DNA from: Diphasiastrum complanatum | Taxonomy: Eukaryota > Streptophyta > Lycopodiopsida > Lycopodiales > Lycopodiaceae | Reading direction: 5' to 3' | DNA: 64,000 nucleotides | NCBI GenBank assembly: GCA_029204225.1 | Contig: CM055102.1 | Location: forward strand, 5,447,520 to 5,511,519 | In this document: positions 55,011 to 64,000 of the stretch, piece after piece | How positions within the stretch are numbered: the first letter of the stretch is position 1 | Layout: the number at the start of each line of letters is the position of its first letter | Program-made: the position numbers and the translations under genes | Notes under the pieces: model-generated | The model's database searches: none | What the model was told of the DNA's origin: nothing | What the model saw: only the letters and a program-made list of their open reading frames with translations

Positions 55011-55576
55011 TGTCTAACTTTTCATCTTCCTCTTTTAAGCATTCTAATGTATGGTGGCTAGATAGTGGTGCCTCATCCCACAGGAGTAGTGATAAAAACT
55101 CTTTTTGTAATCTTGTACCATACAAAGGATCTAGAAGTTGTATCTATATAGCAAATGATGAGGAATGCATGATAGAAGGCATAGGAAGCATATCTCTAGA
55201 TAACCTTGATCTCAATGATGTGCTCTATGTTCCTAGTTTGACTAGAAATCTAATAAGTGTAGGCCAACTCAATGATGATGGTCTACAAGTAGATTTTAAA
55301 GATGGTACTTGCTTGATCACAAAAGATGATGATATAATAGCATCACGTTCTCGTTTTGGAAGGTTATTCAAGCTTGATGGAAATGAAAATGCTAATCTTT
55401 GCTCAGATATTGTGCTACAAGGAAAGCTCTCAAGTGAAGATCTATGGCATAGGAGGTTGGGCCATCCCAACTCCAAGGCCATGCAATCTATGTGCAAGTT
55501 GGAGCTAGCTCATGGTTTGCCTAAATCCATGATCAAGGAGCCAAGTCCTTGTGATGCATGTGCATTGGCCAAATGA
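55007..55576 (+). pseudogene. Copia protease and pre-integrase of element J
   Basis: Opens MMSNFSSSSFKHSNVWWLDS with DSGASSHR as active site, then YIANDEECMIEGIGSISLDN, LYVPSLTRNLISVGQLNDDG and EDLWHRRLGHPNSKAMQSMC. It ends after PCDACALAK at a stop where the family continues with a basic residue. The Met of SSHM is Arg here. Otherwise well kept. Confidence 0.88.
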
Positions 55577-56440
55577 CGATCAACCATCAAGTCCAAAGCA
55601 CCTTTGAAACTCATCCATAGTGACATCCATTTCTCATCCACCAAGAGCAAGGGTGGAGCTACATGTTTTATAACATTCATTGATGATTACTCACATTTTT
55701 GTTGGGTTTACCTCTTATCTTCTAAAGCGTTAGCATATGAAACTTTTGTGAAGTTCAAAGCTTTTGTTGAGAATCAATTATCTTGTAAAATTAAAGCTTT
55801 GAGAAGTGATAATGGAAGTGAATACATCTCCACAAAGTTCATAAACTTTTGTAATGATTTTGGCATTAGAATAACTTTCACTTGCTCCTACTCTCCTCAA
55901 TCTAATGGAGTAGTCGAAAGAAAAAATAGAACTCTATGTGAATGTGCAAAGGCACTTAGACTAGAAGCCTCTCAAATGCCTTTTTCAGAAAAATTCGCTT
56001 CTTTCTAAAGATTTTTGGGGAGAAGCAATAGGATGTGCTAACTACCTTTGCAATTTTTTGCCAAATCATGCTTAGAAGATATTATGAAAAGTTGCATGGA
56101 AGGAAACCCGAGGTCAATCATCTTAGAACATTTGGATGTGTATGCTTTGTACATGTACCTCTTGAAACAAGAAAAAAAGAAGATGCTAATGCTCTTAAAG
56201 GCATTATGATAGGCTATTCAAGTAAAGCCTATAGGATTTTTGTTCCATCTACTAATCAAAACTATGATAAGTAGAGATGTGATCTTCCATAAAGATCGAA
56301 TGTACATGAAGGACAATGTGCAGGAATCTCAAGAGCTTATTCATCAAGGAGGAGTCTCTTCATCAAGTATTGATCAAGATGAAGACTTGTTGGGGCCAAG
56401 ATCACAAGAGAAGCCGAGTCTACCAATGACTCCAAGATGA
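55577..56440 (+). pseudogene. Copia integrase of element J
   Basis: 55604..56008 holds IHSDIHFSSTKSKGGATCF (first Asp), FIDDYSHFCWVYLLSSKALA, ALRSDNGSEYISTKFINFCN (second Asp) and SPQSNGVVERKNRTLCECAK (Glu). A small insertion near 55975 shifts the frame; FWGEAIGCANYLCNF continues after it. 56035..56274 holds LHGRKPEVNHLRTFGCVCFV and VPLETRKKEDANALKGIMIG, and 56240..56440 the linker. All three catalytic residues are visible, but the frame is broken. Confidence 0.88.
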
Positions 56441-57391
56441 TCAACCCGAGAGAGATCCGAGCCTAGAAGACTCACCTACTTGGAAAAAGGCAAACAAGTG
56501 GAGGATTCAAGTTCTCTACATGTTTTTCACACTTCCATTGAAGAACCATCAAGTGTGGAGGAAGCTCTTCATTCAAAGGATTGGATCAAAGCTATAGAGG
56601 CTGAGTATGAAGCTTTGATGCAAAATGAGACTTGGCAACTTGTAGATCCAGCTAATGACAAGCATGTCATTGGATGCAAGTGAGTCTATAGAATCAAGCT
56701 CAACAATGATGGATCAATCAATAAGTTCAAAGCAAGGCTTTGTGCTAAAGGCTATTCCCAAATCAAAGGCATAGATTATGAAGAAACCTTTGCTCCCGTG
56801 GCAAAGATGGTAACCATTAGAATTTTCATCACTATTTATTGCTTTTATGATTATAAAATGTTTTAACTTGATGTTTCCAATGCTTTCTGAAATGGTAACT
56901 TAGAAGAAGAAATATATATGCATCAACCTCTAGGTTTTGTTGTGAATGGCAAAGGATCAAAAGTATGCTTATTTTTGAAAAGTCTTTATGGCTTGAAACA
57001 AGCTCCAAGGGCTTGGTATGAGAGATTGAACACTTATCTTCTTTCTATTGGTTTCAAGATTAGTTCATATGATCCATCATTATATCTTAAATATGTTGGT
57101 AATGATATAATGATGTTGCTTATTTATATTGATGAGATGGATTTATGTGAAAGCAACATAGATTTACTTGTTGATACCAAGATCTCCTTAGGAAAGGAAT
57201 TCAAAATGCAAGATCTTGGATTTTTACATCATGTACTTGGATTAGAGATTAAGATCTCTAAAGACTTAGCTTTCATTTCTCAAGAAAGTTATGTAAGATC
57301 TATGCTTAAGAAGTTTAAAATGCAAGATTGTAAAAGCATAGATACTCCTATGGAGTCTAATGTTAAAGACACTAAAAATCAAAGGATGTGA
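56441..57391 (+). pseudogene. Copia reverse transcriptase of element J, YIDE active site
   Basis: 56480..56683 gives the linker and WIKAIEAEYEALMQNETWQL, then stops at a TGA in the CK.VY block. [20 protein letters not shown] follows, with LDVSNAF and a stop in the next block. 56918..57391 holds MHQPLGFVVNGKGSKVCLFL, KSLYGLKQAPRAWYERLNTY and LLIYIDEMDLCESNIDLLVD. The catalytic YVDD has become YIDE, losing one Asp. The frame ends at 57391 where foreign DNA begins. Confidence 0.88.
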
Positions 57392-58735
57392 AGTCACTCA
57401 TCCAATAGGATGTTAGAGGCCTTAGAAAAGGGGTCCAATAGGATTGAAGCTTGGATCTCCACGAGTTCTATATGTACATTGAGTTTCTATCATAATCTAA
57501 TGTGAGTTTTTCGAGTCAATTTGGCAATTCATCAATTTTGAGTGTATTTCTCTCTCTACCCTTCACCAACAGTGGTGGTTTCTCTCTCTACCCGAGGAGA
57601 ACATGCTCTTGGCACTTTTGATGAGTGTCCGGTTCTTCCACTCAACTATACCATTGGACTGAGGTGAGTAGTTGTTTGTGTATTGTTGAAATATCTCATT
57701 GGCCTTGTAGAGCTTCTTGAATTCTGTGGAGATGTACTCTCCCCCTCCATCTGCGCATAGAGCCTTGATCTTCCTCTGGGTCTGGTTCTCTGCAGATGCC
57801 TTGAATTGTATGAAGAACTTGAATGCTTCGGATTTGTTCTTCATAAATTAGGTAGCAGTCCTTCGAGAGAAGTCGTCGATGAAGGTTAGAAAATAGAGAG
57901 CTCCCCCTTTGGAAGCAGTCTGCATCGGGCCACAAATGTCGATATGTACAAGGTCAAGCAAGTCCTTGGATGTATGAACTGAGTTCGAGCTGAAGGGACT
58001 CCTTGCATGCTTGCTGATATACAGCTTTCGCATGGAGAAGTTGGCTTGTTGACTTACGGTAGATCTTGTACCAGATATTGAACTGACATTTGCTAAATAC
58101 TGTTGTAGTTGAGATGGCCAAGTCTAAAATTCCGCAGCATAAGAGCTTGACTGTTAGAAGAATAGAAATGGCTGAGTTTGTACAGATAGCCACTTCTTCT
58201 TTCATAGGTTGAAACCTTCCAGGATTTGTCAAGAATTGTGCAGCCTTCTGTATCGATTTTGACCCTTCGACCTAAATCAGTGATTCTGCTAACTCAGAGC
58301 AGATTCTTGGTCAGATTTGGAATGTGGAGAACGTTGGACAGCAACTTGACTTCACCTCTTTTGAATTCAACCCTGACTTTCATCAAACCTAAACTTGACA
58401 TGTGTAAGCAACCTAACTAGCTTGAGTTACATCACAATTGAATTTTGGCCTAATCATGACAAAACATGTGTACTTGACCATTTGAATTCTAAAGCCAAAA
58501 TTGGCCCTATCAAGGTTCTACACCAGAAGGTATTTCCATCTCAATAAGGCTAACTACTTGCTTATGGATATAAGTGTCCACTTTGGATGCTTCACTTATT
58601 CTCATAAGAAGTCTACAACCTGCCTTTAGGATTGAAAACATACAATTTTCATCTTTATGAATGAACACATCATTCATGATCTTATTGAAACCAAAAGATC
58701 CTACATTTTGAAGGGCCGATCTTAGTTTTAGTGTG
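57392..58735. mobile_element. foreign Copia fragment inside element J
   Basis: Between RT and RNase H of J lies about 1.34 kb without J sequence. 57563..58232 reads on the minus strand as another Copia lineage: LDLVHIDICGPMQTASKGGA and LYFLTFIDDFSRR, one in-frame stop (57848), then ALCADGGGEYISTEFKKLYK and NNYSPQSNGIVEWKNRTLIK. All three integrase acidic residues are kept, with ERK changed to EWK. From about 58233 to 58735 I recognise nothing. J has also lost the end of RT and the start of RNase H, so this is a replacement, not a clean insertion. No target duplication was found. Confidence 0.75.
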
Positions 58736-59329
58736 CACAAGCTTAGTCAAAGCATGCAAAATCCAAAGATCCATGATGGGAAGAAAGGAAAGAGGATCTT
58801 AAGATATGTTCCATCCACTCAAGACTATGGACTTTGTTTTAAGAGACATGATCTAAGTCTTATTGCCTTTTCAGATTCGGATTTTGCAGGTGATAAGGTG
58901 GATAGAAACTTACAAAATATTTTGGGAGGTAATCTTGTCTCTTGGCAATCTAAGAAGCAAGACACTATCTCTTTATCATCATGTGAAGCCGAGTACAAGG
59001 CTTTGACTATCACAACAAAAGAAGTCATTTGGATAAAAAGACTACTAGTGGAGCTCGAGATCATTCAAGAGGAGGAAATACCTTGCATCAAATGTGATAG
59101 CATCTCGGCCCAATATCTTGCAAGTAGTCCAATCTTCCATGCAAGAAGTAAACACATAGAGGTAGCACAACACTACGTAAGAGAAAAAGTTATGGATGGT
59201 GAGATTCTCCTTGAGCATGTAGCAACTTCAAATTGTTATGTAGATTTGCTCACCAAGCCTCTAGCTAAGAAGGACTTTGAAAACCATAGATCAAACCTTG
59301 GCTTGATCTCCAAGTCCTTAGTATTGTAA
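58736..59329 (+). pseudogene. Copia RNase H of element J
   Basis: MHKLSQSMQNPKIHDGKKGK, then LSLIAFSDSDFAGDKVDRN (first Asp), ILGGNLVSWQSKKQDTISLS, SCEAEYKALTITTKEVIWIK (Glu), CIKCDSISAQYLASSPIFHA and VDLLTKPLAKKDFENHRSNL to a stop at 59327. A few codons after DKVDR (the KSTSG block) are missing. The stop lies just before the polypurine tract. Confidence 0.88.
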
Positions 59330-59342
59330 ATATTATTTTCAT

Positions 59343-59352
59343 TTTAAGGAGG
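59343..59352 (+). promoter_or_regulatory. polypurine tract of element J
   Basis: TTTAAGGAGG directly before the LTR start TGTGAAAA. Confidence 0.8.
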
Positions 59353-59896
59353 TGTGAAAATATTGTAAAATTAAAATAATATTAAACTTAGAGATTCAAG
59401 TTTTGGGGTTTCTTTAAACTTGAGGTAGACTAGTCTAGTAATTTTCCAAGTTGAGTCAAGGTAGAGTTTTAGTCTTTGTGATGTGTAGGTCTAGAACCTA
59501 TCAAGAAGCATGTGAGGCTATTCTTGTAGGTCAAGGATTCTCAAAAAGAGAGATTCTCAAGTCTTATCCATTTCTCTTTTTGTCATTTAGTAGAGAGGTA
59601 GAGGCAATGTGGCATCTAGGTTGCTTTCTCTCTCCACGAGTTCTAGAGGGCCTCTTGTATTATAAATAAACTGGCTTTGTACCTCAAGATTACACTTCTT
59701 CAAGTAAAGCTTCCACTTGATCCATTGGAGGTGTAATGATAGTTAGATTGTGATGAATGCTCTTGCCTTCTTGCTAACTAGCTTGTCAATGTTTTCCATC
59801 TCTTTGTTTTTGGAATAGAAGCTAGTTTAGTGTGCAAACATTCACTTTCTTGATCTTTGTACTTGCAGTTGGTTCACACGTGTGAGAAAGTTCTCA
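59353..59896 (+). repeat. 3' LTR of element J (544 bp)
   Basis: Aligns end to end with 52832..53378. It holds TATTATAAATA near 59657 and TCACACGTGTGA at 59874..59885. Confidence 0.93.
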
Positions 59897-60397
59897 GTAA
59901 TCTCTCTCTAAGCCATATCCAGCACGTGTGAGACAACTCATAGTGCTTATCCATATCCACTTTGGCTAAGATTCCACTAATTTGCCACATCATCATTGGT
60001 GGCTAGTGTTGACCTTCTAGATTTTGACAATCTAGGAGATAACTCTTACAATTTAGGATATTTGACATTTGACTCAAATGAAATCTATATACAATGTATC
60101 TAAACTTTATGCTTGACATTTCACACATGGGAGACCACTCCTACCCATGTGATATAGCATTTTCTACCACTAGAATGGTCCCAAGTGGCATAATACTAAT
60201 AAACTAGTTTTTGGCCAATTTAACCACTAGTATCCAAATTAAATGAGATGTACAACCTATATGAACTATCTAAATGCCTTAGGCATAGATTTCACACATG
60301 GAAACAGGCTTCACACATGTCTAATGATGATAGATACAAGTCATTAAGGTATTTACAAGATTTGATCAAGTTAGCTTTTGTCAATTCTAACAAAATT
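59897..60397. other. flank, no gene; several CACATG/CACGTG motifs
   Basis: AT-rich. Contains GCACGTGTGAG at 59922, TTCACACATGG near 60119 and 60291, and TTCACACATGT near 60310. It looks like old Copia LTR sequence related to element B. No domain. Confidence 0.4.
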
Positions 60398-60740
60398 TGG
60401 TTGAGCCTTATCTTCGACGGAAGCTAAATATCGTGCACTCAGCAATGCTACACAGGAAGTGGTATGGTTACGAAGATTGCTTGTTGATTTAGGTCAACCA
60501 CAGGTGGATGTGACTACTACCTCTTGCGAAAACCAAAGCTGCATTCACCTTGCCAAAAATCTAGTTCGACATGTTCAAACTAAGCACATCAAAATACATT
60601 ATCACTTTGTTTGAGAGAAAATACTTGATGGAGCCATTGATCTTGTTTTCTGTAGAAGATCAAGTGGCAGATATTTTTACTAAGTCATGAGGTAGATGTA
60701 AATTTGAAAAGATTCGTACCTTATTAGGAATAGAAGAATG
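60398..60740 (+). pseudogene. Copia RNase H remnant of element K
   Basis: Broken frames give SSTEAKYRALSNATQEVVWL, RRLLVDLGQPQVDV and HIKIHYHFV equivalents and a closing LLGIEECNFII. The first half of the domain and all upstream pol are absent. Confidence 0.75.
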
Positions 60741-60769
60741 TAATTTTATCATTGAGAGAGAGTGTTAGA

Positions 60770-61459
60770 TATTGAAATTTCACAATTCTAGCTTGACCAA
60801 TTTGGTCACATGCATTGTAATTGGCAAGATGGCCATGTAAATAGATGCCACACATGCCAAATAGCATAGGATGCTTTCCCAAGGCTTCATTACATTGTGA
60901 TAGCATCTTTGAAATGAGGCCAAAGTGTGCTTAGATAAGCTAGAGAAATTCTAGGAGCTAAAAATAGCATGTTTTACATTGTTTTTGGATCTTGAGATCT
61001 TGACCCCATAATAGGGTGGATCCAATGACCTATTAAGTTAGATGTTAGGGTTGGGTTATGATAAATACAAAGATGCCCTAAAACATTCAGATCCAAGCTT
61101 AAAATGTATAAATGTATGATGGGATCTCCATCCAAATATGAAGAAAAATCGAGTTTTTCCACTTCTATCAACATTGTCTTTGGGTGACGAGTTATAGCTA
61201 TTGGATGTGAGTGATTTTATGCATTAATTACTTGCTTTGGAAGGTACTAAAGTTGATTATAGGTTTGAGAAGCTTGTTGCACTTTACTTTAGTGTATTTG
61301 ATCAAATCTATGTGCCTATTGTGGAGTTAAATGCCAAATTAGCTAGTTTTGGTAAGTAGTCTTGATTCTACCTCATAGTTTGGATCTAGATGTTTGATAT
61401 GTGCATCCTCCATCACTTTTAGGATTGATTGGGATTCATTTTGCTGTAAAATTTTGTCA
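60770..61459. mobile_element. solo LTR inserted in the LTR of K
   Basis: A 690-bp insert beginning TATTGAAATTTCAC and ending GTAAAATTTTGTCA. Both ends resemble the element C LTR (TGTTGAAATT ... ATTTTGTCA), with the first G changed to A. The flanks are TTAGA (60765..60769) and TTAAA (61460..61464), a 5-bp duplication with one change. The uninterrupted LTR of A reads TGTTAGAAATCAATGAT here. Confidence 0.82.
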
Positions 61460-61691
61460 TTAAAAACCATTGATAAAATTGTTAATGTTTACTATTTATT
61501 GTTGACAACTGTTGCCAGCTATAAGTAGTTGTAGGCTAGTCTATAGTCAACTACTAGTTTCTCTCTCTATATTCAGGCTTCATTGTACTCTCTTTCAGTT
61601 AGTGTGATTGAGTGATGATGTGTTCTTCTTCCTCCTCTTCATGCTGATTGCTTATGGTGAATGCTTGATAGTGTTTATCTGATTATTGACA

Positions 61692-62640
61692 ATCCATATA
61701 GTGGTAGCTCACGTTCCTACTCCATATAGCATGTGGTGACCTTTAAAAATGATTGAATCCATGATTTGCACGTCTAAATTTGATTGGACCTCAAAAGTCA
61801 AAGTGATGAGAATTTGACCTATGGTGCACCACTTGCAATTTTGCACTTCTACACTATGACTTGTGTCAACGCCTCTGAGGATAGATCTGTGACGATCCCG
61901 TGTCTTGACACGATATGGCCGAGTATCAAGCCATGTGTCACCCAGAATTGACAACTTTTGGTGAAAGAAACTAAGTGTGAAATTAGCTTGCTCTCAACTA
62001 GAGAGAGAAGGTACAAAAAACTCTATGTGTAGAATCTCAAGATCTCTCCAAAAAACTAATTGTAGAATCACTCTCTAATAGTAAATCATGCTCCAAGAGG
62101 TATAGTCATCAAGCAATATGATTGGATCTATTACATAGCACTTCTAAATTTGATTGTTCTAGTGACTTGGCCTCTCTTACATATGATTGGACCAATTCTA
62201 TGCATCTCTCTCTTTTGATTGGTTACATGTCAACATTACAACACATGATTCAATGTCACTAGCCCTCTATATCAAGCGAAATGTCAAAGGCCTACACTAC
62301 CTCGAGCTAAGTCAAAGTAACCATTGGCCTAATCACCTACTTACATATGTACATGTTAGCAATTGTGCTAACACAGAGAAAATAAAAAGAAAGAAATAAA
62401 ACTTTGTGGCATGTGTTTTGTAAGTCCACGTATGAGTATCTGTCAATAAACTTCAACCATGGCATGTGTTTTGTAAGCCCATGAGTAGAAGCTTAAATAA
62501 TAATAAAATAGCTTAAACTTCGATTTAGAACTTAGACTTAGCAAACTTAAGATTAGAAATATTTTATCTTAAGTTTTCCTAAGCCAATAAACTTTGAAGT
62601 TCTAAATCCTAAGTTACAAGTTCTAGAAAGGCTAGAAACA
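61692..62640. other. intergenic, no gene seen
   Basis: Around 61960-62060, GAAATTAGCTTGCTCTC and ACTAGAGAGAGAAGGTAC resemble part of the element F LTR, so a diverged copy may lie here. No coding domain. Confidence 0.35.
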
Positions 62641-64000
62641 GATTAGTCCCATAAGTTAGTAGACACTTAGGGAAGACCCTCCTTGCCATAAAAGGAGAGG
62701 TATTTGCATTGTAAACAACACTTTGTGATTAAGGCAAAATTACTATTGTGATTATCTTGCATTTCATTGTGTTCCCATTGGAAGGTGCATAGCTTGAGGG
62801 AAGGTGCTCGAGCCTCCTCTTGCCTCCTTTCATTGGCCTTTAATTGTGGCATGGTTTTATTTGTTTATTGCTTAGTTTAGCCGCAATTCTTATTATCTCC
62901 CTTTGGGTGTTAAGTAGGTTTTCCTCAATCTTGCTAGTTGGGTCTGCCTTAGCAAGGATTTTTATTGTTGTTACTAATTATCTTTATTTCCGTTTCGAGC
63001 ACTAGTTGGGTAAGTGTTTACAGATCCAGAGGTCTAGAGGATCTGTTTACTACGGTTCTTTTACTTCTTGCTTACAGCTTCTACGGCTTGGTATTCTGCC
63101 TGTTACCAAGCTTCAGGGCATTCGTTATGTGTGCTCTTGATATTACGATGCCAAACTAGGCAGAAAGAATAGATTGTCATTGTAGTATATTTTTTTGTCC
63201 TGTCTGTCAGAGGACTACTCAGGGACGAACTCTCTTGAACGCACTTACATTCATACATAGATGCAAGCCATGAACGCTCATTCACAGATCAGAGTGTTGC
63301 CCAAATGAACATTCAGCAGATTCTACAACTATCTAATCCTAAAAACGAACTGAATCAGAGCCTAAGCATTACTTACATTGACCTACACTTGCATAAATTG
63401 ACAAACCAAGAAACAAAAAACTAATCTACAGCATGTTAGAAGTCCAAGAATCAAAAAACCAACCAGCCTTTTGATTCTTGGACACCCCAAGAACGTCAAG
63501 AACTGGACTGTAACAGATATGCAAGAACTACACCACATATCCAGCCTGTTTAGTTTACCTGAATGTTGGTTCCTACATTAATCCACAAACAAGAAAAGAA
63601 GCTAATCCACTATACGAAAGTAGCAAATCTAATCCACTCTACAGTCCACAACCACACACAAAAGGAGGGAAGGGCAAAATCGTAAATGCATCACTCAAGA
63701 AACAAGCATGATCAAGGAGCTCAATGGATGCACCAAACTTGTGAAGGCTTTTCTCATTTCAGCATGCAGTTGATACAATTCACAAAAAGCTTTTCTTCAC
63801 AAAGATGGAGTCTCTTAAATAAGCAAGAGAGCTCCTTAGGTGGCATCCTAGTGGAATTTCCACATTTCACAAATTACAAGTGGAATAATGCTCTCCAGTA
63901 GAGGTCACCATCAAAAGGTGGCTCACTCTACTTTCTTTAAGAGGGGTCTACTTGCATTTATTACATTTGCTTAGAAATACTAGTTCCTACATGGTCATTC
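62641..64000. other. intergenic, no gene seen
   Basis: A CATAAAAGG TATA-like stretch near 62688 and T-rich text follow, possibly an LTR remnant. The open frames are short and resemble nothing I know. Confidence 0.35.

Larger units (their letters stand above)
52832..59896 (+). mobile_element. Copia element J with both LTRs, interrupted
   Basis: LTRs at 52832..53378 and 59353..59896, primer site, gag, protease, integrase, RT, RNase H and polypurine tract in order on the plus strand. The flanks are ATAAT (52827..52831) and GTAAT (59897..59901), a target duplication with one change. About 1.3 kb between RT and RNase H (57392..58735) is foreign. The LTRs differ at scattered positions, a few percent by eye. 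Confidence 0.92.
60398..61691 (+). mobile_element. Copia element K (short-LTR family), 3' end
   Basis: An RNase H remnant (60398..60740), polypurine tract (GAGAGAGAG) and an LTR starting TGTTAGA at 60763 and ending TTATTGACA at 61691. The LTR is split by a 690-bp insert. It matches G at 42470..43093. Confidence 0.85.

Noticed and set aside
58233-58735. Gene on the minus strand at 58510..58740 (76 codons)
   Set aside because: Plausible composition but no recognised motif, no start context and it lies in filler DNA inside element J.
61709-61954. 81-codon minus-strand frame
   Set aside because: No family resemblance; lies next to an LTR end in intergenic DNA.

Overview
This is a plant nuclear window, AT-rich and crowded with LTR retrotransposons. 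The main evidence is one intact gene (2704..3771) of the plant AUF (auxin up-regulated F-box) type, Ty1/Copia and Ty3/Gypsy elements with primer sites matching plant initiator-Met tRNA, and many nested, truncated and frameshifted copies. The density of old copies suggests a large genome, perhaps a gymnosperm, but the sequence alone does not settle the species. No bacterial operons, CRISPR arrays or phage genes were seen.

Host-like genes are few. They are the AUF-type F-box gene (minus, 2704..3771); a small acidic gene of unknown family (plus, main exon 18730..19191, candidate upstream exons at 18327..18360 and 18463..18611); a broken F-box gene of the kelch-associated HWS/UFO-like type (minus, 49522..50292, one internal stop and a lost C-terminus); and a possible orphan first exon at 49366..49506.

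Layout. 1..7.7 kb: AUF gene, short tandem repeats, otherwise no genes. 7.78..10.53 kb: Gypsy gag remnant fused to an old Copia gag (element I), with a large inverted duplication. 10.53..15.0 kb: Gypsy pol on the minus strand (element M), broken by frameshifts. 15.13..17.9 kb: CT tract, then the 5' half of a short-LTR Copia (element A). 18.3..19.2 kb: the acidic gene. 20.2..26.0 kb: minus-strand Copia B. 26.475..33.436 kb: an LTR of family D split by a complete minus-strand Copia C (26850..33181). 33.5..35.4 kb: LTR and Gypsy scraps. 35.42..38.65 kb: deleted family-D Copia H, whose 3' LTR carries a solo LTR. 38.9..40.3 kb: Copia RNase H, an LTR-like stretch and three primer-site-like motifs. 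40.31..45.79 kb: family-D Copia E with the short-LTR Copia G inside it. 45.79..49.20 kb: the 5' part of Copia F. 49.3..52.0 kb: F-box pseudogene and CT-rich repeats. 52.83..59.90 kb: Copia J with both LTRs, interrupted by a foreign Copia integrase fragment. 60.4..61.7 kb: 3' end of a short-LTR Copia (K), its LTR split by another solo LTR. 61.7..64 kb: no gene seen.

The elements follow the usual Copia order gag, protease, integrase, reverse transcriptase, RNase H. None has an uninterrupted pol, so none looks autonomous now. Nesting gives relative ages: D is older than C, H and K are older than their solo LTRs, and E is older than G.

The most unusual cross-element signal is a palindrome, TTCACACRTGTGAA or close variants. 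It recurs in or beside the LTRs of at least five unrelated Copia families in this window, often with TACTGT/ACAGTA nearby. I found no convincing multi-gene new system. The acidic gene with a repeated GYGIxPDE motif and the shared palindrome are the best leads.
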